Part shown: piece by piece, positions 27,497-35,947 of the stretch | Layout: every line of letters begins with the position of its first letter | Numbering within the stretch: position 1 is the stretch's first letter | Assembly (NCBI GenBank): GCA_007753675.1 | Contig: CP036432.1 | Coordinates: 4,438,394 to 4,502,393, forward strand | Source: Stieleria magnilauensis | GTDB taxonomy: Bacteria > Planctomycetota > Planctomycetia > Pirellulales > Pirellulaceae | DNA: 64,000 bases | Reading direction: 5' to 3' | Made by a program: the position numbers and the translations under genes | Notes under the pieces: generated by a model | Told to the model about the DNA's origin: nothing | The model's input: only the letters and a program-made list of their open reading frames with translations | Database searches by the model: none

Positions 27497-27666
27497 CGAG
27501 GGCAGCGGGACCGTCGAAGGTGATGCGGTGTCGGGTTTGTCGGGCGGAAGTGTCAAGACCAGACGTCGGGGTTGCGGAGTGATCGGTCATGCGTCAAGCG
27601 GCACGCGCCGGACCACGAGGTTACACTACGGCGTTCCAATTCCCCAGCACCTCTCGGAGCATCATC

Positions 27667-28419
27667 ATGCGGCTACCTCAATCCATCGCCTTGCTGGTTG
27701 TCAGCAACCTTCTGTGGAGCGTTTGCGCCTACGCTCAGTACGAGATCGAAGACGGTTATCACTCCCTGTTCAACGGCCAAGACCTCTCCGGCTGGGTGGT
27801 CCCCGAAGGCGACAACGGTCACTGGAAAGTCATCGACGGCGTCATCGATTACGACGCCCGCAGCGAAGCAACCGGCGACCGAAACTTGAAGACTGCCGCG
27901 GAGTATGGCGATTTCATTTTGAAGATCGATTGGCGGATCAAGGAAGCCTCTGGGTCGTACGACGTCCCGATCGTGCTGAGCGATGGAAGTTACCTGACCG
28001 ATGCCGCCGGCCAGAAGCTGACGATCAAGATGCCCAACGCCGACTCGGGGATCTACTTGCGAGGTCACCCCCAAGCACAGCTCAATATTTGGCGATGGCC
28101 GGTCGGCTCGGGCGAAGTGTATGGGATTCGCAACAACCGGGACACGCCGCCGGAGATCCGCGCCGGCGTCACCCCACGCATCAACGCCGACAAACCGATC
28201 GGCCAGTGGAATTCGTTTGTGATCATTTTGATCGGAGACCGGGTCACGGTACTCCTGAATGACCACATGGTCCTGGAGCAAGCGAAATTACCGGGAATTC
28301 CCGAGCGGGGCCCGATCGTGCTGCAGCACCACGGCGGCCCCGGAAAAGACGGCAAACTCAAGCCCGCCTCCAGCTTGGTTCAATTCAAGAACATCTGGAT
28401 CAAGTCGCTGGATCGGTGA
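27667..28419 (+). CDS. secreted DUF1080 (3-keto-disaccharide hydrolase-type) protein
   Basis: The 250-residue protein starts at ATG 27667, giving a signal peptide that ends near CAYAQ. The mature part opens with YHSLFNGQDLSGWVVPEGDN, the DUF1080 signature, continues with a core SGIYLRGHPQAQLNIW and ends FKNIWIKSL. The jelly-roll fold is expected, acting on carbohydrates outside the cytoplasm. It differs clearly from the DUF1080 protein encoded at 11865, so the two are not recent duplicates. It is convergent with the PEP-CTERM gene, and a terminator lies between them. Confidence 0.88.
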   Translation: MRLPQSIALLVVSNLLWSVCAYAQYEIEDGYHSLFNGQDLSGWVVPEGDNGHWKVIDGVIDYDARSEATGDRNLKTAAEYGDFILKIDWRIKEASGSYDVPIVLSDGSYLTDAAGQKLTIKMPNADSGIYLRGHPQAQLNIWRWPVGSGEVYGIRNNRDTPPEIRAGVTPRINADKPIGQWNSFVIILIGDRVTVLLNDHMVLEQAKLPGIPERGPIVLQHHGGPGKDGKLKPASSLVQFKNIWIKSLDR

Positions 28420-28473
28420 TTCGGCAAGATCCATCAAGGCATGAGCATTGATCGGCACGCCGCGTTCACCTCA

Positions 28474-28512
28474 CAAAAAAAGGCACCACCGATTCACAAT
28501 CGGCGGTGCCTT
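28474..28512 (-). terminator. intrinsic terminator of the PEP-CTERM gene
   Basis: On the minus strand the stem aaggcaccgccgatt pairs with aatcggtggtgcctt across a 3-base loop with one non-Watson-Crick position. A run of seven U residues follows (A-run at 28474-28480 on the plus strand). It starts about 29 bases after the stop of the minus-strand gene at 28541. This is the clearest rho-independent terminator in the window. Confidence 0.9.
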
Positions 28513-28540
28513 GATGGTGGGTATTCCCAGGGCTTACGTC

Positions 28541-29179
28541 TTAGCGACGACGGCGACGCAACAACACCATGCAGCCAAGTCCGCTGAGAGCCATTATGGT
28601 CGTCGGCTCCGGCACCGAGGTGATCGTAATGGTTCCCGCGTTTGCGAAAAGCTCTGGATCAAGGTTCGTGAACGACGCATCATCGAGAACGTTGTCCGCA
28701 GTTGAGCCTGGGTTCGGATCGGTAAACGTAAACGTCGTCGTGCTTCCGCTCTGTTGTACCGTGTAATCGAAGAAGCCAATCAATGCGTTTCCTGTATCCT
28801 TACCAGGACGCAACGGTAAAAAGAAATTCACTCCACCGCCCGATACCACCGTTCCCACAACGTTGTCAAATGTTGCGGGTGGACCAAAGCCGAAACCGGC
28901 GTCCGTCGTCGCGTTGGAAACAACACCCACACCCGGGTTGAAATTCGCTTGAAATCCCGCGGTCGTCAGGCCGGTTGCAGCGATGCGGGTGTCACCGGGA
29001 TCCTGAAAGACGAACACCGAAAGACGTACGGTATCGCCCGCGTCAGCGAGCACCACTAAGTTGTCTCTCGCACTGCCCGCAGTTCCATCGGACGAGTACC
29101 TCAACACAGCAGCTGCGGAAGCCTGGGAAGCAATTCCCACAGCAAGGGCGAGGGCACAAGGGAACACAAAACGACGCAT
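28541..29179 (-). CDS. PEP-CTERM sorting domain protein
   Basis: The 212-residue protein from ATG 29179 has a signal peptide (RRFVFPCALALAVGIASQASA) and a threonine-, glycine- and asparagine-rich body with beta-strand character. Its C-terminus carries the PEP-CTERM tripartite signal: VPEPTT, a hydrophobic helix, and the arginine cluster RRRRR at the end. Such proteins are processed by an exosortase and displayed or released outside the cell, often with exopolysaccharide. The body has no recognised domain. No exosortase gene is in the window. Confidence 0.92.
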   Translation of the reverse strand: MRRFVFPCALALAVGIASQASAAAVLRYSSDGTAGSARDNLVVLADAGDTVRLSVFVFQDPGDTRIAATGLTTAGFQANFNPGVGVVSNATTDAGFGFGPPATFDNVVGTVVSGGGVNFFLPLRPGKDTGNALIGFFDYTVQQSGSTTTFTFTDPNPGSTADNVLDDASFTNLDPELFANAGTITITSVPEPTTIMALSGLGCMVLLRRRRR

Positions 29180-29380
29180 TACATACTCCAATGACTGCGA
29201 CTGACGACCTAGAGTCAAGTTCCGATCATACGCAAATCCTACAAACTGTCCAGCTTATTGACTGCGACTTTGCAGATTTATCCGATTCCAACACCCCCCT
29301 CCCATAGAGAACATCCCTGGACCAAATAGAGCAAGAGGCACACGGTTCCCTGATCGTGCAGGATCGCTGGAGTCGCACCG

Positions 29381-30017
29381 ATGTCGCCACGCCGGCGGCG
29401 TGACAAAATTATAGCTTGGGGTCGCAGTATCGCCCCCCCAAGTTCCGGTCATCACCAGCCATCCACCCCTAACAGGTGCACGCAAGCCACCCAGTCGGTC
29501 GTCCGATGCCGTTCGCGACGCCCGACAATCTCACGCTATTTGTTGAACGCCGTCGGCGTTCCGGTCCGATTTGCATCCCTCACCCGGGGTGCACTCGAGC
29601 GACCCCGGGCTGTGTTGTGGCACCGCTCTGCGGTGTGACGCCGATGGCGTCGCTGGCGTGGATCATCGCCCGCACCGGAATCCGCCCCGTCGCGTGCACC
29701 CCATCATCCGAAAAACCGCGTCGCGGTTCCACGCCAACGGCGTGACACAACAAAGCTTGGGGTCGCGATAGCGCACCCCAAGTCCCGGCCACCACCAGGC
29801 CCGCCAATCCCAACGGGATTGAACAAGAACGCCACACCCCCATACTGGCGAAGTTTTTTTTGCGGAAGACGCCGCGGATGCTATACAGACCGGCTAACGA
29901 AACAAACCGCGACGCGGCATTCACGCCAGCGGCGTGACACATCAAAGCTTGGGGTCGCGGTAGCGCACCCCAAGTCCCGGCCACCGCCAGGTCGCCAACC
30001 CCAACGGGGTTGAACAA
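29381..30017. repeat. array of three-hairpin palindromic elements, 5' side of the Y1 transposase
   Basis: The plus-strand element order is a box 1 hairpin (gaacgccgtcggcgttc), about 20-30 bases, a box 2 hairpin (cccggggtgc...gaccccggg), then a ttgttgt linker and a box 3 hairpin (caccgctctgcggtg). A plus copy spans about 29540-29642. Reverse copies span about 29710-29825 and 29905-30017, and a partial reverse copy lies at 29381-29445. Arms covary between copies (cccgggg/ccccggg against cttgggg/ccccaag), so base pairing rather than sequence is preserved. This explains most of the 887 bases between 29180 and 30066. The rest, about 29180-29380, is plain upstream DNA of the PEP-CTERM gene. Confidence 0.9.
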
Positions 30018-30066
30018 CTGCCGTGCGCGCCGCTGGATCACTTGAGACGACACAGAAGGCGATCAC

Positions 30067-30519
30067 GTGGGGCAATCACTCGTTCAAATCTACGTCCACT
30101 TGATCTATTCGACGAAAAGCCGAAAACCGTTTTTGAAAGACCCCGAATTTCGTCAGAAGCTATACGCGTACAAAGCCGGAATCTGTAAAAAACAAGGCTG
30201 CCCAGCCGTGATCATTGGTGGCGTCGAAGACCATGTTCACCTGTTGTGCCGACTCGGCAAGACGATCGAGATCGCGAAGTTCGTTCAGTCACTGAAACGC
30301 CCGAGCAGTGATTGGATCAAGGAAGAATCGTCCATCAGAAATTTCTATTGGCAGACCGGGTATGGCGCGTTTTCGATTAGCCCTGGACACGTCGATGGAT
30401 TGACCGAGTACATCCGCAACCAGGAGATTCATCATCGCAAGGAGTCCTTCCAGGAGGAATTCCGTAGAATCTGCAAACGTTACCACGTTGAGATCGACGA
30501 ACGGTACGTCTGGGACTAG
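30067..30519 (+). CDS. Y1 tyrosine transposase (IS200 / REP-associated, RAYT-like)
   Basis: The 150-residue protein, starting with GTG 30067, is a single Y1_Tnp domain. The HUH metal-binding motif is HVH at 56-58 (GGVEDHVHLLCRL), and the catalytic tyrosine is Tyr115 in GLTEYIRNQEIHH. The N-terminal QIYVHLIYSTKSRKPFL is typical of the family. Such enzymes cut and join single-stranded DNA at hairpins. All key residues are intact, so it may be active. It is flanked on both sides by multi-hairpin palindromic elements instead of classical IS ends, the arrangement seen for REP-associated tyrosine transposases. Confidence 0.93.
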   Translation: MGQSLVQIYVHLIYSTKSRKPFLKDPEFRQKLYAYKAGICKKQGCPAVIIGGVEDHVHLLCRLGKTIEIAKFVQSLKRPSSDWIKEESSIRNFYWQTGYGAFSISPGHVDGLTEYIRNQEIHHRKESFQEEFRRICKRYHVEIDERYVWD

Positions 30520-30574
30520 ATGACACACGCAGGGCGATTCGCCGACGGCGTGCCCTCCGCCGGACAATCCGGCA

Positions 30575-30826
30575 CCGTTTGTTGAACGCCGTTGGCGTTC
30601 CAATGCCGTTTTGAATCCATCACCCGGGGTGCGCTCTCGCGACCCCGGGCTTTGTTGTTTCACCGCTCTGCGGTGTGACACCGATGGCGTCTTGCGTAAG
30701 GTTGACCCAACAAACCGCGTCGCGGTTTCCACGCCAGCGGCGTGACACAACAAAGCTTGGGGTCGCGATAGCGCACCCCAAGACCCGTCAACACCAGGCC
30801 CGCCAAGCCCAACGGGGTTGAACAAG
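30575..30826. repeat. inverted pair of three-hairpin elements, 3' side of the Y1 transposase
   Basis: A plus-strand copy runs from box 1 (gaacgccgttggcgttc, 30585-30600) through box 2 (30621-30649) to box 3 (30661-30690). A reverse copy runs from about 30711 to 30826 and ends in cccaacggggttgaaca. The two face each other, so the whole 250-base unit is a large imperfect palindrome. It ends two bases before the stop codon of the minus-strand AAA ATPase gene. Confidence 0.9.
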
Positions 30827-30827
30827 A

Positions 30828-32594
30828 CTACAACGCCTCTTCTTCGCCCGCGGGGAGTTCTAACACAGGCTCGCCCCAGTCGGCGAGAAACATCTCGCCG
30901 CAGGCTTCGCACTTCACTTCGGTCCCCAAGCATTGATCGTCGATGACTTGCGGGATGCCCTTGCACTCGACCCGCACCTTGCCCGGTTCGGCCGCCATGG
31001 CTTTGAGGTGCATCGGATCGACACCCGCCACTTCGATATCCTCCGGCTCAAGCGTCGTGAGCAACTCACGCGTCACGTCTTCAGTTGATGCGATGCGATT
31101 GGCCAATCGGCGCACACTCCGCTCCAAACTGTTGCGCGAAGTCCGCCCGTTGCCGAAGTGTCGATCGCGACTGGCGTACAAGTAGGTGAATCCACGCAGC
31201 AGTCGACGCCGTGATTCGGTCGGCAAGGTGTACTTCGATTTCTTGGCCAGCAATTCGAAGATCCGGCACAATGCTTCGGGCGAATAATCCGAGAACTGCA
31301 TCGTTGTTCCGACACGGCTGCTCAGCCCCGGATTGCTACGAATCATCTGTCGCATTTCGACGGGATAACCGGCCAGGATGACGACCAGTCGGTCACGCTG
31401 ATCTTCCATGCGTTTGAGCAAGGTCTGGATCGCTTCACGGCCATACTGGTCTTGGCCGCTCTCGTCGATCAACGTGTAGGCTTCATCGATGAACAAGACG
31501 CCGTCGAGCGCTTCATCGATCTTGGCGTTTGTTTTGGGGCCGGTCTGCCCGGCGTATTCGGCGACCAGTCCACTTCGATCGGTCTCCACCAAGTGGCCTT
31601 TTTCTAAAATGCCTAGCGCGCCGTAGATCTCGGCAATGATCCGGGCTACCGTCGTCTTGCCGGTTCCCGGGTTGCCGACAAAGGCCATGTGCAAACTAGG
31701 ACGCGAGGTCGGCAGATCCAGCTCTTTGCGGCGACGTTCCATCGCCAAAAAATTGGTCAACGTCGTGATTTGATCTTTGATGTTCTCCAGCCCGATCAGG
31801 CTGTCCAGCTTGGCCTTGGCGTCGGCCAATCGCTGCTCGGGTGTCCGCTCATCGATCGGCGGGTCGTCGCTGGAGCGGTCCACCGGCTTTGCCACGCCGA
31901 CACTGCTCCCTGCACCTCCTCCCGGTCCGGCAACCGGAGTCGGTTTTTCGGCGGCGGTCGGCCCGACGCCTTCCCGAAGTCGCTTGGCCTCTTTACGCAA
32001 CCACTTCAGGGCGTCGCGGGCGTTGGACGTATCGGTTTCGCTGACCAATGTTTCCGGCGCCCGACCGCGGGCGATATCGAATTGCTGTTTCATCAACTCG
32101 ACCCGTTCGTTGTCCGACGCGCTGACCGTACCGTCGACCGACGTCAACAGGGTTGCCATCCGCATGGCCAACGTTTCCAACTCGCCCCAGTGACCGCGGA
32201 GTTCCGGCAGTTCGACGAAAGGACGCACCAGGTCGGACCACTGGAAGTCGTCTGCGGCGCTGATCAGCCAGTCGACCGCTTCGTGCAGTTGGCTGCCCAG
32301 CACCGATTTGCCCCAAATGTGTTCCAACAACACGCGGCCGAGTTGACGCTGTTCCAGGTTCTTGGCACTCGCGTCGGGCACGACGGTCGCAAAGACTTTC
32401 ATCAGGAACCCCTGATGCAGCTCATTCATCTGATCTGAGAGCGAGGCCGCATCGGGATCGTCACCACCGCCCAGCCAGCCGTAGGATCCACGCACCAGCT
32501 GGCCCCCTTCGATGTACAGGGCTTGCGTCTCCGCGAGGGCTTCGCGATAGAGCCGAATGGATTCGATGATCCTGTCGTCGCTAGGTCGTGACAT
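30828..32594 (-). CDS. CbbX/SpoVK-type AAA+ ATPase with TerB-like and zinc-ribbon parts
   Basis: The 588-residue protein has an N-terminal helical region with a segment resembling TerB-like acidic helices (ATLLTSVDGTVSASDNERVE, about 147-166), then a linker rich in proline and glycine. The AAA+ core has LDSLIGLENIKDQI, Walker A GNPGTGKTT (about 306-314), Walker B GVLFIDEAYTL and the arginine-bearing RVGTTMQF. The core matches the CbbX/EccA/SpoVK family of chaperone ATPases. The C-terminus has cysteines ending in CEAC, a probable zinc ribbon. Remodelling of a protein complex is likely; the partner is unknown. Confidence 0.88.
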   Translation of the reverse strand: MSRPSDDRIIESIRLYREALAETQALYIEGGQLVRGSYGWLGGGDDPDAASLSDQMNELHQGFLMKVFATVVPDASAKNLEQRQLGRVLLEHIWGKSVLGSQLHEAVDWLISAADDFQWSDLVRPFVELPELRGHWGELETLAMRMATLLTSVDGTVSASDNERVELMKQQFDIARGRAPETLVSETDTSNARDALKWLRKEAKRLREGVGPTAAEKPTPVAGPGGGAGSSVGVAKPVDRSSDDPPIDERTPEQRLADAKAKLDSLIGLENIKDQITTLTNFLAMERRRKELDLPTSRPSLHMAFVGNPGTGKTTVARIIAEIYGALGILEKGHLVETDRSGLVAEYAGQTGPKTNAKIDEALDGVLFIDEAYTLIDESGQDQYGREAIQTLLKRMEDQRDRLVVILAGYPVEMRQMIRSNPGLSSRVGTTMQFSDYSPEALCRIFELLAKKSKYTLPTESRRRLLRGFTYLYASRDRHFGNGRTSRNSLERSVRRLANRIASTEDVTRELLTTLEPEDIEVAGVDPMHLKAMAAEPGKVRVECKGIPQVIDDQCLGTEVKCEACGEMFLADWGEPVLELPAGEEEAL

Positions 32595-32622
32595 GGTCTG
32601 GGGATTCCTAAGAGTGAGAGTA

Positions 32623-33267
32623 TTACGCCAGTGCGTCCTGCCATTCCCGCGACAGTTCGGGGAGATGCATCAGAGCGTGAACGGCCATCCGATCGACTTC
32701 ACGGCCGTAGAGAACATCGTTGGCCCGAGCGATGGTCCAATCGGCGTTGGGACGGCTGATCAATTCCAACTCCGAACCCGATGCCAACGATCCGCCCGTG
32801 ATGACCCGCACATACCATCCGGTGCGTCCGGTCTGCGTGACCTCTTTGGTCATCGATTTGGTCTGCCAGCGCCGCGCGATCTTCCAACACGGCTGACGAG
32901 GTTGGCTGACTTCCAAAACACACTCGCCGGACCGAAAACGATCACCGATGCACACGTCCGACTCGGTCACACCGCCGAGTGTCAGATTTTCACCGAATCC
33001 GCCGGCCAAAAAGTCAAGCTCGGGATGTTCCTCGGCCCAAGATCGATAGTGAACACCGGCGTAACAGAGGATCGCCTTTTCCGGGCCGCCGTGATTCTTC
33101 CTGTCGGCAACTTGGTCACCGATCAGCCCCAATTCATTGACCGAAACCGCTCCGTCGACACACGTCTTTCGAAAGGCACTCGTCCACTGGCGTGACATCG
33201 CGTCACGTGAACTCGGGTCACCTTCGGTCACCACTTTTCCCAGTTGGATCGATTCGATCGTGATCAT
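32623..33267 (-). CDS. MOSC domain protein, YiiM-like
   Basis: The 214-residue protein has the MOSC fold with NHGGPEKAILCYAGVHYRSW near 58-77, then FGENLTL, and the conserved cysteine Cys127 in SQPRQPCWKIARR. The C-terminal helices resemble the 3-alpha domain of YiiM. Family members handle molybdenum cofactor sulfur or reduce N-hydroxylated compounds such as hydroxylaminopurine. The gene lies 28 bases upstream of the AAA ATPase gene on the same strand and may be co-transcribed with it. It is divergent from the DinB fusion gene at 33347. Confidence 0.9.
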   Translation of the reverse strand: MITIESIQLGKVVTEGDPSSRDAMSRQWTSAFRKTCVDGAVSVNELGLIGDQVADRKNHGGPEKAILCYAGVHYRSWAEEHPELDFLAGGFGENLTLGGVTESDVCIGDRFRSGECVLEVSQPRQPCWKIARRWQTKSMTKEVTQTGRTGWYVRVITGGSLASGSELELISRPNADWTIARANDVLYGREVDRMAVHALMHLPELSREWQDALA

Positions 33268-33346
33268 TTACGTTAAAGTGGAACGACTTGGAACAGGCGT
33301 CAGTGTGTCGCTTGATCAAAATAACGGATCGGACACGGATTGATCT

Positions 33347-34549
33347 ATGCCCACCACCAGAATATTGCCAATCGCCCCGGTGCTTTGCGGTGCCGCGTTT
33401 GTCGTCGCCATTCTGATGAGCACCGCGCCGAGTTCCGTGATCGCGGCGGACGGTGAACCGCTTGCGATTCGTTTGTGGCCCGACGGTCGCGTCAGTATCG
33501 AAAACCACTGGGGACTTCGGCTGGTGGTTTCAGCCAGCCGACCACCTCAGCAGTCCTCCGACAGTCCCTTCGAAAAGCATGTCACCAGCCGCGGCGGGGT
33601 CGATCACGCCTGGTCCCGACGTGCCAATGACGACGCCGCAACTTGGACAGCGGCGACTGATCAAAACGCGATTCCCGGATCAATTCACGTGACGTCGATG
33701 TCCGGCCAAGACGACAAAGCCGCCGGGATGTGGGTCCAAACCGACGGTGTCCGTGTCGCCGTCCTGGGGGATTCGTCCGCCGCCGGCGCACCGCTCGCCA
33801 AGCAGGATGCGAAACTTGATGTCGTGGTCATCCCGTTGCCCAAAGATATCCCGGATGCCGATGCCGCTGTGACGGCCTGGATCAAAGCCATGCAACCCCG
33901 CTTCGTGCTACTGCCATCGCAGATCACGGACGAAACCGCCAAGCCGTTCGCGGACTCGATCGACGCGTCCGGCGAAATCACCGCGGTGGACCACAACACG
34001 TTCGCGGTTTCCCAGTCCACCGATCGCGCCGGGCAAACTCGTTTGGTGAAGTTGAACGACCAGCCGTACGAACTTTCCGAGGAGCTCGAATCGCTGATGA
34101 AGAAGATGGAAGCGTCGTGCGATCGCTCCCAAGCCGTGTTCAGCCGGTTGAGCGCCAATCAATTGAATTTCCGGCCCGCCAACGGGACGCATACGCCGCG
34201 CTGGAATGCCGAGCACATGATGGGGCGTCAGCTGCTTTTCTTTTCGCAGATCTATCACGCGCTCGACCCGGCGATTCCGGTGATGGATTTGAATCCCAAA
34301 CAGATGCCGCCCGACTACGTCCCAGCCCACCCTGATTGGGACGGAAAGGAAGAGTCACGACAAATGCAACGTGTCAGCGACTTCACGCGACGGTTCGCCT
34401 ACTTGCTTCGCGGCATCAATCTCGACGTCAGGGCGCCGGGAAGCCGCTGGACACTGCGTGGACTGTTGCGGCAAATGGATCGACACTACGACGACCACAC
34501 GGCAAACACGAAAAAGAAATTCGAATCGGCCGGCTGGCCGGACGAGTGA
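33347..34549 (+). CDS. DinB-like protein fused to a degenerate metallo-hydrolase-like domain
   Basis: The 400-residue protein has a signal peptide (about 1-34, ending SSVIAAD). Residues about 40-215 follow the strand pattern of COG2220-type metallo-beta-lactamase-fold proteins, for example VQTDGVRVAVLGDSS then KLDVVVIPLP and MQPRFVLLPSQ, but the HxHxDH metal motif is absent. Residues about 240-400 form a DinB four-helix domain (LMKKMEASCDRSQAVFSRLS, NAEHMMGRQLLFF, RHYDDHTANTKKKF) with histidines in metal-binding positions. Export of a DinB domain is notable. The enzymatic activity is unknown; some DinB proteins are thiol-dependent transferases. Confidence 0.75.
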   Translation: MPTTRILPIAPVLCGAAFVVAILMSTAPSSVIAADGEPLAIRLWPDGRVSIENHWGLRLVVSASRPPQQSSDSPFEKHVTSRGGVDHAWSRRANDDAATWTAATDQNAIPGSIHVTSMSGQDDKAAGMWVQTDGVRVAVLGDSSAAGAPLAKQDAKLDVVVIPLPKDIPDADAAVTAWIKAMQPRFVLLPSQITDETAKPFADSIDASGEITAVDHNTFAVSQSTDRAGQTRLVKLNDQPYELSEELESLMKKMEASCDRSQAVFSRLSANQLNFRPANGTHTPRWNAEHMMGRQLLFFSQIYHALDPAIPVMDLNPKQMPPDYVPAHPDWDGKEESRQMQRVSDFTRRFAYLLRGINLDVRAPGSRWTLRGLLRQMDRHYDDHTANTKKKFESAGWPDE

Positions 34550-34603
34550 GCCTCGCTGTACCGAGCCGCTCTGTTTCGTGTCTTCACAACGAAAGAGTCT
34601 GCG

Positions 34604-35749
34604 ATGGCAAATTGGGATGTGATTGTGATCGGGCTCGGCGGAGTCGGTAGCGCCGCCGCCTATCATTTGGCTGCCAGGGGTTGCCGTGTTCTGGGGCTGG
34701 ACCAGCACCACCGCCTCCACACCTATGGCAGCTCGCACGGGAAGACGCGGATCATTCGTCAAGCGTATTTCGAACATCCGTCCTACGTTCCGTTGCTGCG
34801 TCGCGCCTACGAGCTGTGGAACGAATTGGAACAGGCCGCCGACGAGCATCTGTTTCATCGAACGGGCTTGGTTGAATTGGGGCCGAAGGAGGGCGTGGTC
34901 ATCCCCGGTGTGTTGCGAAGCGCGGCGGAGCATGGACTGGCGATCGAAGAACTTCCGATCGCCGAGGTCGCGCGTCGTTGGCCGGGATTGGCCGCACGAG
35001 AGTTGCACTCACAGTCCCAATGGCAGGCCGTGATCGAAAAAGACGCCGGGTACTTGCGCGTTGAAGCTTGTGTGGAAGCCCATCTACGCCTGGCCGAACA
35101 GGCATCGGCGACGTTGCAACATGAGCGACCGGTTCGTCATTGGCGCGCGTCCCCACACGGCGTTGAAGTGACCACCGACGACGGCGTCGAACACGCCGAT
35201 CGACTGGTCATCGCCGGCGGCCCCTGGAGTGGACAACTACTTTCCGGGTTGGGAATCCGCTTGAGCGTGCTCCGCAAGTATCAATATTGGTATGCACCGC
35301 AACAAACGGGCTACGACCAACGCGACGGCTTCCCCTGCTTCTTTCATGAAACCCCGACGGGATACTTTTATGGTTTCCCCTCCAACGATCGGGATGGATT
35401 GAAAGTCTCGCGTCACAGCGGCGGAACACCGATCGTTTCCCCGACCCCGGCACACCCGCCCGATCACGCCGACCAATCATTGATTGAAGACTATCTCAAG
35501 GCGTTCCTACCCGGCGTCGGCAACCACCTGCAAGCACAAGTCGGGTGCTACTACACGATGACGCCGGACGAACACTTCATTGTGGACGTTCATCCGGACC
35601 ACCCCCAGGTCGCGATCGTCGCCGGACTCTCCGGCCACGGATTTAAATTCACCAGCGTCCTCGGCGAAATCGCCAGTCAACTCGTCCTCGACGGCCAGAC
35701 AACCCTAGAGACCTCGCTATTACGTCTTGAAAGACGACACAACACCTGA
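34604..35749 (+). CDS. monomeric sarcosine oxidase / N-methyltryptophan oxidase family flavoenzyme
   Basis: The 381-residue protein has an N-terminal FAD-binding motif GLGGVGSAAAYHLA (10-23) followed by the SHGKTRIIRQAYFEHPSYVP block typical of MSOX and MTOX. The cysteine that covalently binds FAD is present as Cys315 in GCYYTMTPDEHFIVD, and the C-terminal AGLSGHGFKFTSVLGE motif is intact. These enzymes oxidise N-methyl amino acids such as sarcosine, releasing formaldehyde and hydrogen peroxide. It is a cytoplasmic protein without a signal peptide. Which secondary amine it prefers cannot be told from sequence alone. Confidence 0.92.
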   Translation: MANWDVIVIGLGGVGSAAAYHLAARGCRVLGLDQHHRLHTYGSSHGKTRIIRQAYFEHPSYVPLLRRAYELWNELEQAADEHLFHRTGLVELGPKEGVVIPGVLRSAAEHGLAIEELPIAEVARRWPGLAARELHSQSQWQAVIEKDAGYLRVEACVEAHLRLAEQASATLQHERPVRHWRASPHGVEVTTDDGVEHADRLVIAGGPWSGQLLSGLGIRLSVLRKYQYWYAPQQTGYDQRDGFPCFFHETPTGYFYGFPSNDRDGLKVSRHSGGTPIVSPTPAHPPDHADQSLIEDYLKAFLPGVGNHLQAQVGCYYTMTPDEHFIVDVHPDHPQVAIVAGLSGHGFKFTSVLGEIASQLVLDGQTTLETSLLRLERRHNT

Positions 35750-35750
35750 C

Positions 35751-35827
35751 TCTCCCTATCTCCTTGTCTCCCTATCTCCTTGTCTCCCTCTCTCCTTGTC
35801 TCCCTCTCTCCTTGTCTCCTTGTCTCC
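35751..35827. repeat. 16-bp tandem repeat array
   Basis: Starting one base after the sarcosine oxidase stop, tctccctatctccttg occurs twice and tctccctctctccttg twice (35751-35814). Half units follow to 35827. The strand is pyrimidine only apart from single a and g positions. The array sits in the 198-base spacer before the AEC transporter gene, and open frames through it encode only SPC-rich nonsense. Confidence 0.9.
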
Positions 35828-35947
35828 AAACGCCCCCGACGAACACGATTCACCTTAAACGAACCATCATCCCCATTGCCCGGCGGCAGTCGGTTCGCAT
35901 TCTCACCTTGCCGCGACGACTTCTTACGCCCGCGGGGGCTGGGGTTT

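Noticed and set aside
27550..27556. TTG 27556 as start of the DoxX/HTTM-like gene
   Set aside because: It has no ribosome-binding site and adds 20 low-complexity residues; the same bases read ttgaca and could equally be a promoter -35 box. ATG 27496 is preferred.
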